Shown: positions 1-8,815, numbered from the stretch's first letter. The stretch is 28,076 nt of DNA from Spirochaetaceae bacterium (GCA_031258615.1 JAIRMP010000196.1:1-28076), one strand, 5' to 3'. Made by a program: numbers and translations. Notes: generated by a model from the sequence alone, not told the origin.

Positions 1-272
1 AGCCCGATAGTATAAAAAATCACTGCTCTATTGGCGAACGGGAAGAAACTTTGCGGCAGAGAGGGTTTTAGTCTTTGAATTCCGATAAAATGTGCCTTTA
101 ATCAGCGTTGCCTTAGAGGCGGTGGAAGGCGGCGGCGAAGTAAATTTGGAACTGGTGGTAAAACTTTTCAACATGAACCGCCCCGCCGCGGGGCGGCGGG
201 TATCTTGTAAGCGTTACATTATTTACGCGGTTCGTTCCGATAGGAAATTGGATCAAGGGCTTTGCGCCGTGT
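1..272. other. Region with no convincing gene, downstream of the HEAT-repeat gene
   Basis: This stretch lies beyond the 3' end of the minus-strand operon. A plus-strand open frame starts with GTG at 92, directly after a TAA at 86-88, and runs into the HEAT gene on the opposite strand. It has no Shine-Dalgarno sequence and its second half is antisense to a real gene, so I do not call it. The only clear structure is the GC hairpin at 178-196. Confidence 0.5.
178..196. repeat. GC-rich hairpin, weak candidate terminator
   Basis: CCGCCCCG (178-185) pairs perfectly with CGGGGCGG (189-196) around a 3-base loop. It lies 77 bases past the stop codon of the minus-strand HEAT gene, the last gene of its operon, which suits a transcription end. 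There is no good T-run on either side: the minus strand continues TTCATGTTGAAAAGTTTT. An intrinsic terminator is therefore only possible; it may equally be one of the short palindromes scattered through this window. Confidence 0.3.
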
Positions 273-1625
273 TCAGGATATTTTTTCGAGGGTTGTTTTC
301 GCGCGGCGGGAAAGGCTTGAGTTTTTGTCTTTTGCCAGCTTTTCCACCTCGCCTTTGAAGGCGGTAAAACGGTTGTTTGCCGTTAAATCGAGGGCGTAAA
401 ATTTTTCGGTAACATCTTTTGACGCAAAAAGACGGGCGGTAAGATTTTCAACCTTTCCCGTCTTCGCGGAACTGAGAACCTTCAACAAACCCTTGTACAG
501 GACAGTCTGATTCCTGGCCTTTGCCTCGTCAAGTTTTGCGATAACTTTTTCGGCATACCGATCCGCGTTGTTCCTGATAAGCATCTCGGCGGAGCGGGAA
601 CGAAGGCTGTCGCCAACCTTTCCGTCCTCCAAAAGAGCAAGAAGCGCCGCGTTCGCCTCAGAATTATCCATCTCGCCGAGCGCCATCACCGCCTCGTCCT
701 TAACGGCGGCCGCCTCGTCCCTTTCGGCGCGGTAACGCAGGTACGGAATCGCGTCTTTGAGCCGCCGGGCCTTTGCCGAACGTACGGCGGCAAGGCGTGT
801 CTTAAAGTATGTGTCACGAAAACCTTCCAGTATTACGGCGTCAACCGCGTCCCCGTCGAAAGAACCCAGCGCCTCGACCGCTGCAAAACGTATGTTTGGA
901 TCGGCGGACGACGCGGACGCGATTATGCTTTCAAGGGTGGATTTATCCTTCAGCTTGCCGGCAGCTTCCAGGGCCGCCATGCGTAGCGGCGTACCCTGCT
1001 CATTACTGTTTATAATTTCGAGCAGAAACGGCGCCGCTTCCTTTCCGCCGCTCCCGCCAATCGCGGATACTATAGCCTGCCGTACACCGTCCCCCGGATC
1101 ACGGTTGTTGTAATAACCGATCAGCATTTCCGTTATTTCAGGCCGCGCGCCGCCCGTTTCTGAATAAACGAGCTTTCCAAGCGCCTTTATCGCCGTGCCA
1201 TGATAGTCGGTATCATCTGAGGATATAATTTCCATAATTGCGGGGAGAGCGTCCTCCTCCTTTACCGTGCCGAGATAATCAAGGGCAGCGTTTATTTTTT
1301 GTGAAGATTCCCCCTCACGTCCGGCAAGAATCGCAAGGGCAGGCTTTTCAAGCCCTTCCCGCGACCTTTCATTAAAAAAAGAAAATACTCCAAGAATTAT
1401 GTTCTGATTCTTTGTTTTCGATACAAGCCTGACAAGATCATCGTCCATATAATCAATGCCGCCGGCGCGTAATTTTTTTATCAGTTCCAGTATTTCGTTG
1501 TCCGTGCCGTAGTTTATTGTTTCCCGCATGGCTGCGTCTTCCGGCACGGCGGACGAAGTCTCGGCCGCGCCTGCAAAAAACACTTCTATGGAAAATAAAA
1601 CAATTGCAAAACAAACCGTTTTCAA
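273..1625 (-). CDS. Exported HEAT-repeat protein
   Basis: A 450-residue protein with an N-terminal signal peptide (hydrophobic stretch about residues 5-20, MKTVCFAIVLFSIEVFFAGA). Nearly all the rest is alpha-helical repeats of about 30-37 residues, with recurring patterns such as A-A-L-E-A-A-G-K-L, A-A-V-E-A-L-G and E-A-V-M-A-L-G-E-M, typical of HEAT / PBS-lyase-like repeats. Such solenoids bind proteins; no catalytic motif is visible. It is probably periplasmic. The start is TTG (1625-1623) and overlaps the tgt stop codon as TTGA; a GGAGG lies 12 bases upstream, which is a little far. It is the last gene of the dut-lptF-lptG-tgt operon and is probably translated by coupling to tgt. Its role is unknown; exported HEAT proteins of this kind are common in treponemes, from general knowledge. 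Confidence 0.85.
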   Translation of the reverse strand: MKTVCFAIVLFSIEVFFAGAAETSSAVPEDAAMRETINYGTDNEILELIKKLRAGGIDYMDDDLVRLVSKTKNQNIILGVFSFFNERSREGLEKPALAILAGREGESSQKINAALDYLGTVKEEDALPAIMEIISSDDTDYHGTAIKALGKLVYSETGGARPEITEMLIGYYNNRDPGDGVRQAIVSAIGGSGGKEAAPFLLEIINSNEQGTPLRMAALEAAGKLKDKSTLESIIASASSADPNIRFAAVEALGSFDGDAVDAVILEGFRDTYFKTRLAAVRSAKARRLKDAIPYLRYRAERDEAAAVKDEAVMALGEMDNSEANAALLALLEDGKVGDSLRSRSAEMLIRNNADRYAEKVIAKLDEAKARNQTVLYKGLLKVLSSAKTGKVENLTARLFASKDVTEKFYALDLTANNRFTAFKGEVEKLAKDKNSSLSRRAKTTLEKIS

Positions 1626-2752
1626 TTTGACCCGGAGCCTCCATAATAGTTTTTCAGGAATTGCTGTTTATATTCTGTAAAACAATCCGCATCTATTGCA
1701 AGACGCGCGTTTTTAACCAAACTGTGCAAAAAATACAGGTTGTGGTAGCTCACCAGCATTGAAAAAAGTATTTCTTCCGATTTAAAAAGATGGCGCATAT
1801 AAGCCCTGCTGTAATTTTTACAAACCTTGCAGTCACATTCACCGTCTATAGGAGAAAAGTCAAAAGCATAATTCTGTTTTTTTAGCGGGAGCGGGCCCGA
1901 ATGGGTCAATGCCTGGCCGTTGCGGGCGAGTCTGGTCGGTAAAACGCAGTCAAACATATCAATGCCGTTTTCTATTGCCGCAAGAATATAATCAGGAGTG
2001 CCTATACCCATAACATAACGCGGTTTATCATCCGGTAAAAGGCCGGCGGTAAACGACAGATACTCGTTAAACACTTCATGCGGCTCTCCTACGGAAAGTC
2101 CGCCTATAGCGATTCCGGACGGAGACGCTTCTATGACCGCTTCCGCGCTCCGTTCACGCAGGTCCTTATAAAAATTCCCCTGCGCTATAGCGAAAAACTG
2201 TCCGTCGTATCCCGCGTCCCGCTGTTCCTGCCAGCGTTGTTTGGCGCGCAAAAGCCACGCGTTGTTCGTGTGGAGCGCCTGCAAAGCTTTCTTGTAAGGC
2301 GTACCGTAGCTCGTACAAACGTCAAGCTGCATCTGTATATCGCTGTTCAATACCACCTGTATGTCAACAACCTTTTCCGGTGACAAAAGATGTTCACTCC
2401 CGTCTATATGGGAGCGGAATTTTACCCCTTCATCCGTTATTTTTCGCAGGGACGACAGGGAAAATATCTGGAAGCCGCCTGAGTCAGTTAAATAATTACG
2501 TTTCCATCCTGAAAAATCATGCAGCGCGCCTTTAGCTTTTATGACATCCATTCCCGGCCTCAAATACAGATGATAAGTGTTTGATAAAATTATTTCAAAA
2601 CCTATTTCGTAAAGATCATCGTTTGTAAGGGCCTTGACAGTCGCGTTGGTTCCGACAGGCATGAACACGGGCGTGGACACACCGCCGTGCGGCAGCGTAA
2701 GGAGTCCTGTCCGCGCCCTTGAATCCCTGTCCCTATGCCTTACAACAAACAT
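1622..2752 (-). CDS. tgt: Queuine tRNA-ribosyltransferase (tRNA-guanine transglycosylase)
   Basis: A 376-residue enzyme that exchanges guanine-34 in the anticodon of Asp, Asn, His and Tyr tRNAs for the queuosine precursor preQ1 in bacteria. The conserved DSGGFQIFSL motif carries the general base Asp90. MFDCVLPTR carries the nucleophile Asp268, and GGLSVGE lies at 218-223. The zinc site is complete: Cys306, Cys308, Cys311 and His337, with the same 2-3-26 spacing as the Zymomonas enzyme. The length is normal for the family. The ATG is preceded by AAGGA just after the lptG stop, 8 bases away. The stop overlaps the TTG start of the HEAT gene. Sitting inside an envelope operon with lptFG looks like co-transcription rather than shared function. 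Confidence 0.97.
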   Translation of the reverse strand: MFVVRHRDRDSRARTGLLTLPHGGVSTPVFMPVGTNATVKALTNDDLYEIGFEIILSNTYHLYLRPGMDVIKAKGALHDFSGWKRNYLTDSGGFQIFSLSSLRKITDEGVKFRSHIDGSEHLLSPEKVVDIQVVLNSDIQMQLDVCTSYGTPYKKALQALHTNNAWLLRAKQRWQEQRDAGYDGQFFAIAQGNFYKDLRERSAEAVIEASPSGIAIGGLSVGEPHEVFNEYLSFTAGLLPDDKPRYVMGIGTPDYILAAIENGIDMFDCVLPTRLARNGQALTHSGPLPLKKQNYAFDFSPIDGECDCKVCKNYSRAYMRHLFKSEEILFSMLVSYHNLYFLHSLVKNARLAIDADCFTEYKQQFLKNYYGGSGSN

Positions 2753-2760
2753 TTAGTTCC

Positions 2761-3825
2761 TTACGTTTTGGCATACCTGACAAGCACCATACCAACCATT
2801 GAGAAAAGTACCACCGGGAACCATGCGCCTACAACCGGCGGTATGTAGCCAAGTTTTGCCGTCATCATACTGAGCATTTCAATTACATAAAATACAACAG
2901 CCGCAATCAGGCTTGTCAAAAGGCTCATCAGCATAATATTTTTTCTGAAACGTCCGCCCATTGAAATAGAAAGAATGATGACGATGAATGAGACTGCCGA
3001 AAACGAAAAGCGGTGATAGTAATCCGACTGCGCATCGGCATACGGAAGGCCGGCCTGTTTTAAATCTTTTACCAGCAGGGCGGCGTCACGTGCGGAAAGG
3101 TCCGCGGAGTCAACGGAACTGCGGCCAAATATATCAGGCTCTTCAGTGTAATCGGTAACGGCAGGAAGCGCGTGAACACGCAGCAGGCGGCCTTCCCACT
3201 CATAAATGTAGGCATTGCTGAAAAGCCAGTACTCACCATTCCAGCGGGCAACTGACGCGCGTATCTGTGACATAAACCTGCCGTCATCGTAACGCTCAAC
3301 AATGCTGACGCCGTTAAGCGTCTTATTATTGCTGTCGTAGAAATCAACTGAATATATCCGGTTGCCATCCCGTGTTTTCACAACAATATTGGCATTCTTT
3401 TCCTGCTGTTCCTGATGCCGCAGCCTGCGCGTTATTGTATTTTTTTCCCTGAATGTGGGAATAACAACTATATCTTCAAAGAAAAACGCTGAAAATGAAG
3501 CTATAATTCCAATTGCCATAAAAGACCTGGCCAGGCGCCAAAACGGGATCCCGGACGATATTACGGATGTCAGTTCGTTGCGCGCCGCAAGATCACCTAG
3601 AGTATACGCCGATGCGAACAGCAGCGAAATGGGAAGCGCCAGAGAAAAACTTTTTGGAATATAATAATAGCTTGCCTTCATAATTTCCGAAAAAGGCGCT
3701 TCGTAATTCAGGTAGTGTACAAGATTCAAAAAAAGGTCGATAAGACAGAGGAGGGTAACAAACATGAACGACGCAAAAATAAATACAGGTATAAAATGTC
3801 TTATCATGTATCTGTCCAATATCAT
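2761..3825 (-). CDS. lptG: LptF/LptG-family permease (YjgP/YjgQ), second copy
   Basis: A 354-residue inner-membrane protein of the YjgP/YjgQ family, which in Gram-negative bacteria forms the LptB2FG transporter that extracts lipopolysaccharide from the inner membrane. The family layout is clear: a transmembrane helix near the N-terminus (about residues 11-35), two more around 56-75 and 98-120, a large periplasmic beta-rich domain (about 130-265), and three C-terminal helices from about 270 to 350. It overlaps the preceding lptF by ATGA (3822-3825), so the two are translationally coupled and probably heterodimerise. The assignment as LptG rather than LptF rests on gene order and shorter length. 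Many treponemes lack classical LPS, so the substrate may be another glycolipid (inference). Confidence 0.88.
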   Translation of the reverse strand: MILDRYMIRHFIPVFIFASFMFVTLLCLIDLFLNLVHYLNYEAPFSEIMKASYYYIPKSFSLALPISLLFASAYTLGDLAARNELTSVISSGIPFWRLARSFMAIGIIASFSAFFFEDIVVIPTFREKNTITRRLRHQEQQEKNANIVVKTRDGNRIYSVDFYDSNNKTLNGVSIVERYDDGRFMSQIRASVARWNGEYWLFSNAYIYEWEGRLLRVHALPAVTDYTEEPDIFGRSSVDSADLSARDAALLVKDLKQAGLPYADAQSDYYHRFSFSAVSFIVIILSISMGGRFRKNIMLMSLLTSLIAAVVFYVIEMLSMMTAKLGYIPPVVGAWFPVVLFSMVGMVLVRYAKT

Positions 3826-5099
3826 CGTCTAACCCTCTGAATACACATTATAAAGCCTATAACAAACGTAATTATATTGGGCAGCCACATCGTCCAGAAC
3901 GGGGAATAACCCAGGCGTATGCCCATATTCTGCCCGCCCAAAAGAAGCGCCCAGTACACAACCGATATGATTATTCCAAGTATAAAGCCAACCGTCTGCC
4001 CGCTCTTTTTTGCCAATAGGCCCAGCGGAATCGCAAGGAAAATAAAACACAGCGAACCAAACGGGATGGAAAATTTTTTGTAGAATTCCAGCCGCCATAC
4101 CGAAAGGATACGATCCGTTTTGAGCGATGATGTAAGCTGATATTCACGCAGAAAATTCTGCATAAAAGTGGTCCGCTGATTCCAGTTTTGCGCGCCGGGA
4201 CCGGCGCGCATCGCGTCTTCCAGCGCAAGCTCGGCGCCAAGCAGCCTGTTGTACCTGTCAAAAAGTGTCGTATTCAGCACGGCCTCTTTGTCTTTTATTT
4301 CATTCAGCACATCCCTGGAACTCATCTCGCGCGGACTTATCGTGGATACCGCCGTGACAAAATCACCCTGCTCAATACGGTAACGGAGGTAGCCGCTTTG
4401 AGCGTAATCGTAATCATTGTAAACACTTTCTTTTGTCGATTGAATAAAAGCGTTTTCCATATCGAGATGCAGCCCCTCACTTCCCGCATCTACAAATTCC
4501 GCGTTTTTTGCCATGATAACGCGCCGCTCGCCGTCGGTCGTTTTATCAAGGATAATCAGGTCGGAAATTCTTCTCCCAGAAACATTTCCGGTAATTACAA
4601 CCGTGTCCTTGAATTTTTTAACGGAATTGGCCTCCATCTCAAGCGCCGGGGTTGAAGCCAGTATCCGCTGGTAAAGTTTGGTGAATTCAATGGTTCCGGC
4701 GGGAAGCATGATGTCATTTACGGCAAATGAAACAAGCGATACAAAAACGCCCACAAGCAATGTCGGAATAAAAATATTTCTGTATGACAGGCCGGAAGAC
4801 AGTATTACAAGAATTTCATTATCGGTGTTCATTCTGCCTATGGTCATAAGCGTACCAAGCAGTGTGGCGTACGGCGTTGACAGCGCTACAACGCCGGGAA
4901 TGGAGTACATAATGAGCAGCGCAACCTGCTGAAACGGAACTTTTTTTGAAAGTATATCTTTTGCGAGCAGCAAAAGCTGGTTAACAAAAAATATTATAAA
5001 GAAAAACAAAAATGATACAAAAAACGCAAGCAGCGTTTCTTTCAGCACATACCTGAGTATTGTCCCCGATGTACCGCCCCTTAAAGAATTCGCGCTCAT
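3822..5099 (-). CDS. lptF: LptF/LptG-family permease (YjgP/YjgQ), first copy
   Basis: A 425-residue membrane protein, paralogue of the downstream gene. Helix 1 spans about residues 15-45 (ETLLAFFVSFLFFFIIFF). It is followed by the family motif GTLMTIGRMNTDNEILV around residue 85-100, further helices to about 130, a large periplasmic domain to about 340, and C-terminal helices (FGSLCFIFLAIPLGLLAKK and the next two). LptF and LptG form the membrane half of the LPS export ABC transporter; the ATPase lptB and periplasmic lptA/C are not in this window. The ATG overlaps the dut stop (ATGA at 5096-5099). The periplasmic part is longer than in the second copy, which is why I name this one LptF. Confidence 0.88.
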   Translation of the reverse strand: MSANSLRGGTSGTILRYVLKETLLAFFVSFLFFFIIFFVNQLLLLAKDILSKKVPFQQVALLIMYSIPGVVALSTPYATLLGTLMTIGRMNTDNEILVILSSGLSYRNIFIPTLLVGVFVSLVSFAVNDIMLPAGTIEFTKLYQRILASTPALEMEANSVKKFKDTVVITGNVSGRRISDLIILDKTTDGERRVIMAKNAEFVDAGSEGLHLDMENAFIQSTKESVYNDYDYAQSGYLRYRIEQGDFVTAVSTISPREMSSRDVLNEIKDKEAVLNTTLFDRYNRLLGAELALEDAMRAGPGAQNWNQRTTFMQNFLREYQLTSSLKTDRILSVWRLEFYKKFSIPFGSLCFIFLAIPLGLLAKKSGQTVGFILGIIISVVYWALLLGGQNMGIRLGYSPFWTMWLPNIITFVIGFIMCIQRVRR

Positions 5100-5536
5100 A
5101 ACCCTGTCGAACCGAAGCCCCCCTCCCCCCTGTCCGTTTCCGATATACGGCTCGTCTCCGCCAGCGAGACTCGTAAAACCGGTGTAACGACAAGCTGCGC
5201 TATGCGGTCTCCGTGATGAATCGTAAAGGGCGCGGCGCCCAGGTTAATTAAAATAATGCAAAGCTCACCGCGGTAATCCGAATCTATTGTTCCGGGTGAA
5301 TTGAGTACGGTAATGCCGTTTTTGCGCGCAAGCCCGGATCGGGGCCTTACCTGAATCTCGTAACCAAATGGAATCTCAAAGGCTAAACCTGTAGGAACAG
5401 TTACTATGCCGCCCGGAGCCGCCTGGACAGGCTCGTCAAGGCAGGCGCGTACATCCATGCCCGACGCGCCGGCTGTTTCGTAGCCCGGCAATTCCGCGCA
5501 AGGCCGTAGTTTTTTTACGTTTACCGTGATCCCCAA
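5096..5536 (-). CDS. dut: Deoxyuridine 5'-triphosphate nucleotidohydrolase (dUTPase)
   Basis: Hydrolyses dUTP to dUMP and pyrophosphate, keeping uracil out of DNA and feeding thymidylate synthesis. All five motifs of the trimeric dUTPase fold are present in order: GASGMDVRA (1), RPRSGLARKNG (2), GTIDSDYRGEL (3), GDRIAQLVV (4) and the glycine-rich RGEGGFGSTGL at the C-terminus (5), which closes over the active site. I chose a TTG start at 5536: a strong GGAGGAG (5552-5546) lies 9 bases upstream, and the resulting N-terminus (MGITVNVKKLRP) fits the family. The longest frame begins with GTG at 5554, but that reading translates the ribosome-binding site itself. First gene of the operon; length 146 residues is standard. 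Confidence 0.95.
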   Translation of the reverse strand: MGITVNVKKLRPCAELPGYETAGASGMDVRACLDEPVQAAPGGIVTVPTGLAFEIPFGYEIQVRPRSGLARKNGITVLNSPGTIDSDYRGELCIILINLGAAPFTIHHGDRIAQLVVTPVLRVSLAETSRISETDRGEGGFGSTGL

Positions 5537-5618
5537 TCCCACGGACTCCTCCACAATAAATGAAGCTGTTCCCCGCAGTGCGGCGTACTGTTAAACTTCA
5601 TTTACAAATCTGTCTAAA

Positions 5619-5647
5619 AGTGTCGTATATGTGTAAACATCTGTCAA
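5619..5647 (-). promoter_or_regulatory. Candidate promoter for the dut-lptFG-tgt operon
   Basis: On the minus strand a perfect -35 TTGACA (5647-5642) is followed after 17 bases by GACACT (5624-5619), a poor -10 with 3 of 6 consensus matches. A heptamer ATCTGTC occurs twice on the plus strand, at 5608-5614 and 5639-5645, 31 bases apart. That is about three helical turns and overlaps the -35, so a binding site for a regulator is possible. Placement in the 179-base gap between secA and dut is right, but the -10 is weak. Confidence 0.3.
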
Positions 5648-5715
5648 TGCCCCTCCGCCCCAGCGTAGCGCCGGGCCGTGATATGCGGGCAATGAAACCG
5701 CCGCCGCTTTGACGT

Positions 5716-8472
5716 TCACCTTCCGTGGCAGTGCTTGTATTTTTTGCCGCTGCCGCAGGGACAGGGGTCGTTGCGGCCTACCTTTGGCTGGGAACGGACT
5801 ACAGTTACCGCCTCGCCCTGCGGCCGGTTTCCCGCCGAGCGGCTGGGCGCCGCCGCCGGGACCCCCGTCTCGGCCACCATTCCGAACGCCCCTGTGCTGC
5901 CGTGGCTCGCCGACATAGCTATACTGCGCGGCTGCACTGTACGGCTGTCCGCCTGCGTGATCCGCACAAGGTGCGTCCGCGAGGCAATCTCGGCGCGTAT
6001 CGTGTCAACCATCGTATCAAAAATATTGAAGCCCTCAAGTTTGTATTCGGTAAGCGGATTCTTTTGCGCGTAGTGGCGCAGGTAAACCGCCTCGCGCAGC
6101 GCCTCCATGTTTTCAAGATGATCCAGCCACATACGATCGATAAATTGCAGGTACTGCATCCTGATAAACGAATTTATCACACCGGCGCCAATCAGCGCGG
6201 CTTTTTCGTCAACATCCTTCTTTAGGTCTTCAACAATAATTTTTTTTATCTGTTCAGGCAGGACGGTTCTGTTTACTTCGGCAGGCAGCGTATAGTTAAA
6301 CTTTGTTTTTAAATACGCGGCAAGGTCCTTCAATGCGGTCTCGGCATCGCCTTTCAGTCCGGACTGGTATTCCGCTACAGCAGCGGAAACCATATCTTCC
6401 GTTGCGTCGTTCACACGTTTTTGTAAATCATCATCCTTCAGTATAGCATCCCGCTGTTCATAAATAAATTTACGCTGCTGATTCAAAACATCATCGTATT
6501 CCAGCAAATGTTTGCGGATTTCAAAGTTTCTCTCCTCTACCTTTTTCTGCGCCCGCTCTATGCTTTTGTTAAGCAGAGGATGATTGATAGGCTCGCCATC
6601 CTCCATCCCAATCCGCTTCATAATATTTTTCATCCTTTCGCCGCCGAAAAGACGCATCAGGTCATCATCCATCGAAATAAAAAACTTGCTTCGGCCAGGG
6701 TCGCCCTGCCGCCCGGAACGTCCGCGAAGCTGGTTGTCGATGCGGCGGCTTTCATGCCGTTCCGTCCCTATCACATAGAGACCGCCCAGGGCCTTTACCT
6801 CCTCATACCTTTGCTTCCACTTCTCCGTTTCTTCCCGCAGAACAGCCGCAAATTTTTCAGGAGACGCCTCCGCGCCTGACTTCTTGCGGGCATGATGTTC
6901 CGGGTTGCCGCCAAGTTTTATGTCTGTCCCGCGCCCGGCCATGTTTGTCGCTATCGTAACGGCGCCCTTCTCGCCCGCCTCCGCTATTATCATAGCCTCG
7001 CGGGCATGGTTCTTCGCGTTCAGCACCTCGTGCCGCACGCCGCGCTTCGTAAGCAGCGCGGACAGCTTTTCGGACTTTTCGATTGACACGGTTCCGACAA
7101 GCATGGGCTGTCCGCGTTTATGCGCCTCGGAAATCTCGGTACAGAGCGCGTCGAATTTATCCGACTCGTTCAGGTACACCAGATCGTCCTCGTCTATACG
7201 GGCAACAGGCAGATTCGTCGGAATCACAACAACGTCAAGGTTGTAAATCTTGCTGAACTCTACCGCCTCCGTGTCCGCCGTCCCCGTCATCCCCGAAATC
7301 TTTTTATACAGCCTGAAATAATTCTGAAACGTGATGGTCGCCAGCGTCCGGTTACGCTGCTTGATTCTGATATGTTCCTTCGCTTCGATGGCCTGGTGGA
7401 GGCCGTCCGAATAGCGCCTGCCGTGCAGGATACGCCCGGTAAATTCATCAACGATCTGCACCTCGCCGTCCTTCACGACATAATCAACATCAATGTGAAA
7501 CAATTTATGTGAGCGCAGCGCCTGTGTAAAGTAGTGCAGGTATTCAAAGTTTTCCTCATCAACTATCTGATTCTTTATCAGGCCGCGTTTTTGCAGCAGG
7601 GTTTCTATTTTTGCGAGCCCGTCATTTGTAAACGAAATAGATTTGTTTTTTTCATTTAATTTATAATCCCCGATAACTTCCTCGCCCTGGGTCTCATCGG
7701 GATAGTCGCCGTTTTCTTTTTTTTGCACCTCGACAAGGGTGCCCAGCATCTTGTCAACTTCGGCAAACTTGTACGTGTCATCCTCGGCTGCGCCGGAAAT
7801 TATCAGCGGGGTGCGCGCCTCATCTATCAGTATCGAATCGATCTCGTCAACTATACAAAAATTATGACCGCGCTGCACGCGCTGCTCAAAACCGGAATGC
7901 ATATTATCGCGCAGGTAATCAAAGCCGAATTCATTGTTCGTGCCATAAGTTATGTCGCAGGCATAATTCTCCTTGCGCCGCGCGTTGTCCATGTCCGAGA
8001 GTATTGTCCCGACGCTGACGCCCAGATAACTGAACACTGGCCGCATCCAGTTCGCGTCCCGCTCGGCCAGGTAGTCATTCACCGTCACGATATGTACGCC
8101 GCTGCCGGAAATCGCGTTCAGATAGGCGGCGGCCACGCTCATCAGCGTCTTCCCCTCCCCCGTCTTCATCTCAACTATCTTGCCCTGATGCAGCACGATG
8201 GAACCCATCACCTGCACATCAAACGGCCGCTCGCCGAGCATACGTTTCGCCGCCTCCCTCGCCAGCGCAAACGCTTCCGGCAGCATCCCGTCAAGTGTCT
8301 CCCCCGCCGCGTACCGCTCCCTGAACCGCTCCGTCTGCGCGGGAAATTCTTCCGCGCCCAGAGCCGCCGCCCAGGGTTCCTTCTCATTCACCGCCTGCAC
8401 GATGGGTACAAGCGCTTTCAAATCCCGTTCCTTCTGCGACCCAAAAAACAGCGTCAAAATCTTTTCGATCAT
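5716..8472 (-). CDS. secA: Preprotein translocase ATPase SecA
   Basis: A 918-residue motor ATPase that drives secretory proteins through the SecYEG channel. Visible landmarks: Walker A MKTGEGKT (102-109), Walker B VDEID (208-212), the VNDYLAERD and GTNNEFGFDYLRDN motifs of nucleotide-binding domain 1, TNMAGRGTDIKLGG and the arginine-rich RGRSGRQGDPG of domain 2, and the C-terminal zinc finger CPCGSGKKYKHCHG (ligands Cys904, Cys906, Cys915, His916) that binds SecB or phospholipid. Full length. The ATG at 8472 has no ribosome-binding site at normal distance; instead a strong GGAGG 23 bases upstream serves an AUG-UAA start-stop pair (separate entry). It is transcribed away from the acsA cluster. 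Confidence 0.98.
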   Translation of the reverse strand: MIEKILTLFFGSQKERDLKALVPIVQAVNEKEPWAAALGAEEFPAQTERFRERYAAGETLDGMLPEAFALAREAAKRMLGERPFDVQVMGSIVLHQGKIVEMKTGEGKTLMSVAAAYLNAISGSGVHIVTVNDYLAERDANWMRPVFSYLGVSVGTILSDMDNARRKENYACDITYGTNNEFGFDYLRDNMHSGFEQRVQRGHNFCIVDEIDSILIDEARTPLIISGAAEDDTYKFAEVDKMLGTLVEVQKKENGDYPDETQGEEVIGDYKLNEKNKSISFTNDGLAKIETLLQKRGLIKNQIVDEENFEYLHYFTQALRSHKLFHIDVDYVVKDGEVQIVDEFTGRILHGRRYSDGLHQAIEAKEHIRIKQRNRTLATITFQNYFRLYKKISGMTGTADTEAVEFSKIYNLDVVVIPTNLPVARIDEDDLVYLNESDKFDALCTEISEAHKRGQPMLVGTVSIEKSEKLSALLTKRGVRHEVLNAKNHAREAMIIAEAGEKGAVTIATNMAGRGTDIKLGGNPEHHARKKSGAEASPEKFAAVLREETEKWKQRYEEVKALGGLYVIGTERHESRRIDNQLRGRSGRQGDPGRSKFFISMDDDLMRLFGGERMKNIMKRIGMEDGEPINHPLLNKSIERAQKKVEERNFEIRKHLLEYDDVLNQQRKFIYEQRDAILKDDDLQKRVNDATEDMVSAAVAEYQSGLKGDAETALKDLAAYLKTKFNYTLPAEVNRTVLPEQIKKIIVEDLKKDVDEKAALIGAGVINSFIRMQYLQFIDRMWLDHLENMEALREAVYLRHYAQKNPLTEYKLEGFNIFDTMVDTIRAEIASRTHLVRITQADSRTVQPRSIAMSASHGSTGAFGMVAETGVPAAAPSRSAGNRPQGEAVTVVRSQPKVGRNDPCPCGSGKKYKHCHGR

Positions 8473-8481
8473 GTTTTAAGT

Positions 8482-8500
8482 TTACATACCGTCCGCCTCC
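8482..8500 (-). promoter_or_regulatory. Shine-Dalgarno plus AUG-UAA start-stop element in the secA leader
   Basis: On the minus strand GGAGG (8500-8496) is followed after an ideal 8 bases by ATG (8487-8485) and immediately by TAA (8484-8482). The secA ATG comes 9 bases later in the same frame, after a second TAA. The best ribosome-binding site of the leader therefore points at a one-codon ORF rather than at secA. Translation of secA could depend on re-initiation from the start-stop, or the strong site may simply be re-used at long range. No SecM-like arrest peptide is visible. Confidence 0.45.
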
Positions 8501-8544
8501 TTTTTCAAGGCGCAGGCCAGCCTGCACCGAACGTACGCCAATGT

Positions 8545-8815
8545 CTGAGTCATTGTCCTTGCGAGCGGCTTTACGAAGGGGGTGGAGTTTGCGGTAAGCC
8601 AACCGCTAGGCTGGCGGCGCAAACTCCTATGCAAGCCGTAGGCTTGCACGCTGAGCGTGAAAGAGGGCTTGCCTGCGCCGCAGGCAGGCAGGCGGGTTAC
8701 ACGCTTCGGCCTGGAGTTTGCGGAGACAAGCGCGTAGCGGTTGTCCAAGCGCAGGCTTGCCACTCCTACTACTGGCCCCTAACAGCGGCAAGCCGCAAAG
8801 CGGCTTGGCTACAGC
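8545..8815. repeat. Cluster of short perfect palindromes in the secA-acsA intergenic region
   Basis: This is most of a 429-base gene-free gap. Perfect inverted repeats include GGAGTTTGCG (8584-8593) with CGCAAACTCC (8618-8627); GCAAGCC (8631-8637) with GGCTTGC (8641-8647); GCCTGCG (8671-8677) with CGCAGGC (8679-8685); and CAAGCCGC (8789-8796) with GCGGCTTG (8800-8807). GGAGTTTGCGG recurs near 8712 and AGGCTTGC near 8754. A TTGCGAGCGG-like segment near 8551-8560 resembles TTGCGAGCGC at 25779-25788. The pattern suggests REP/MITE-like dispersed elements inserted next to each other. I found no gene here. Confidence 0.6.

Noticed and set aside
92..358. Plus-strand open frame at the window start
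   Set aside because: No ribosome-binding site, and half of it is antisense to the HEAT gene.
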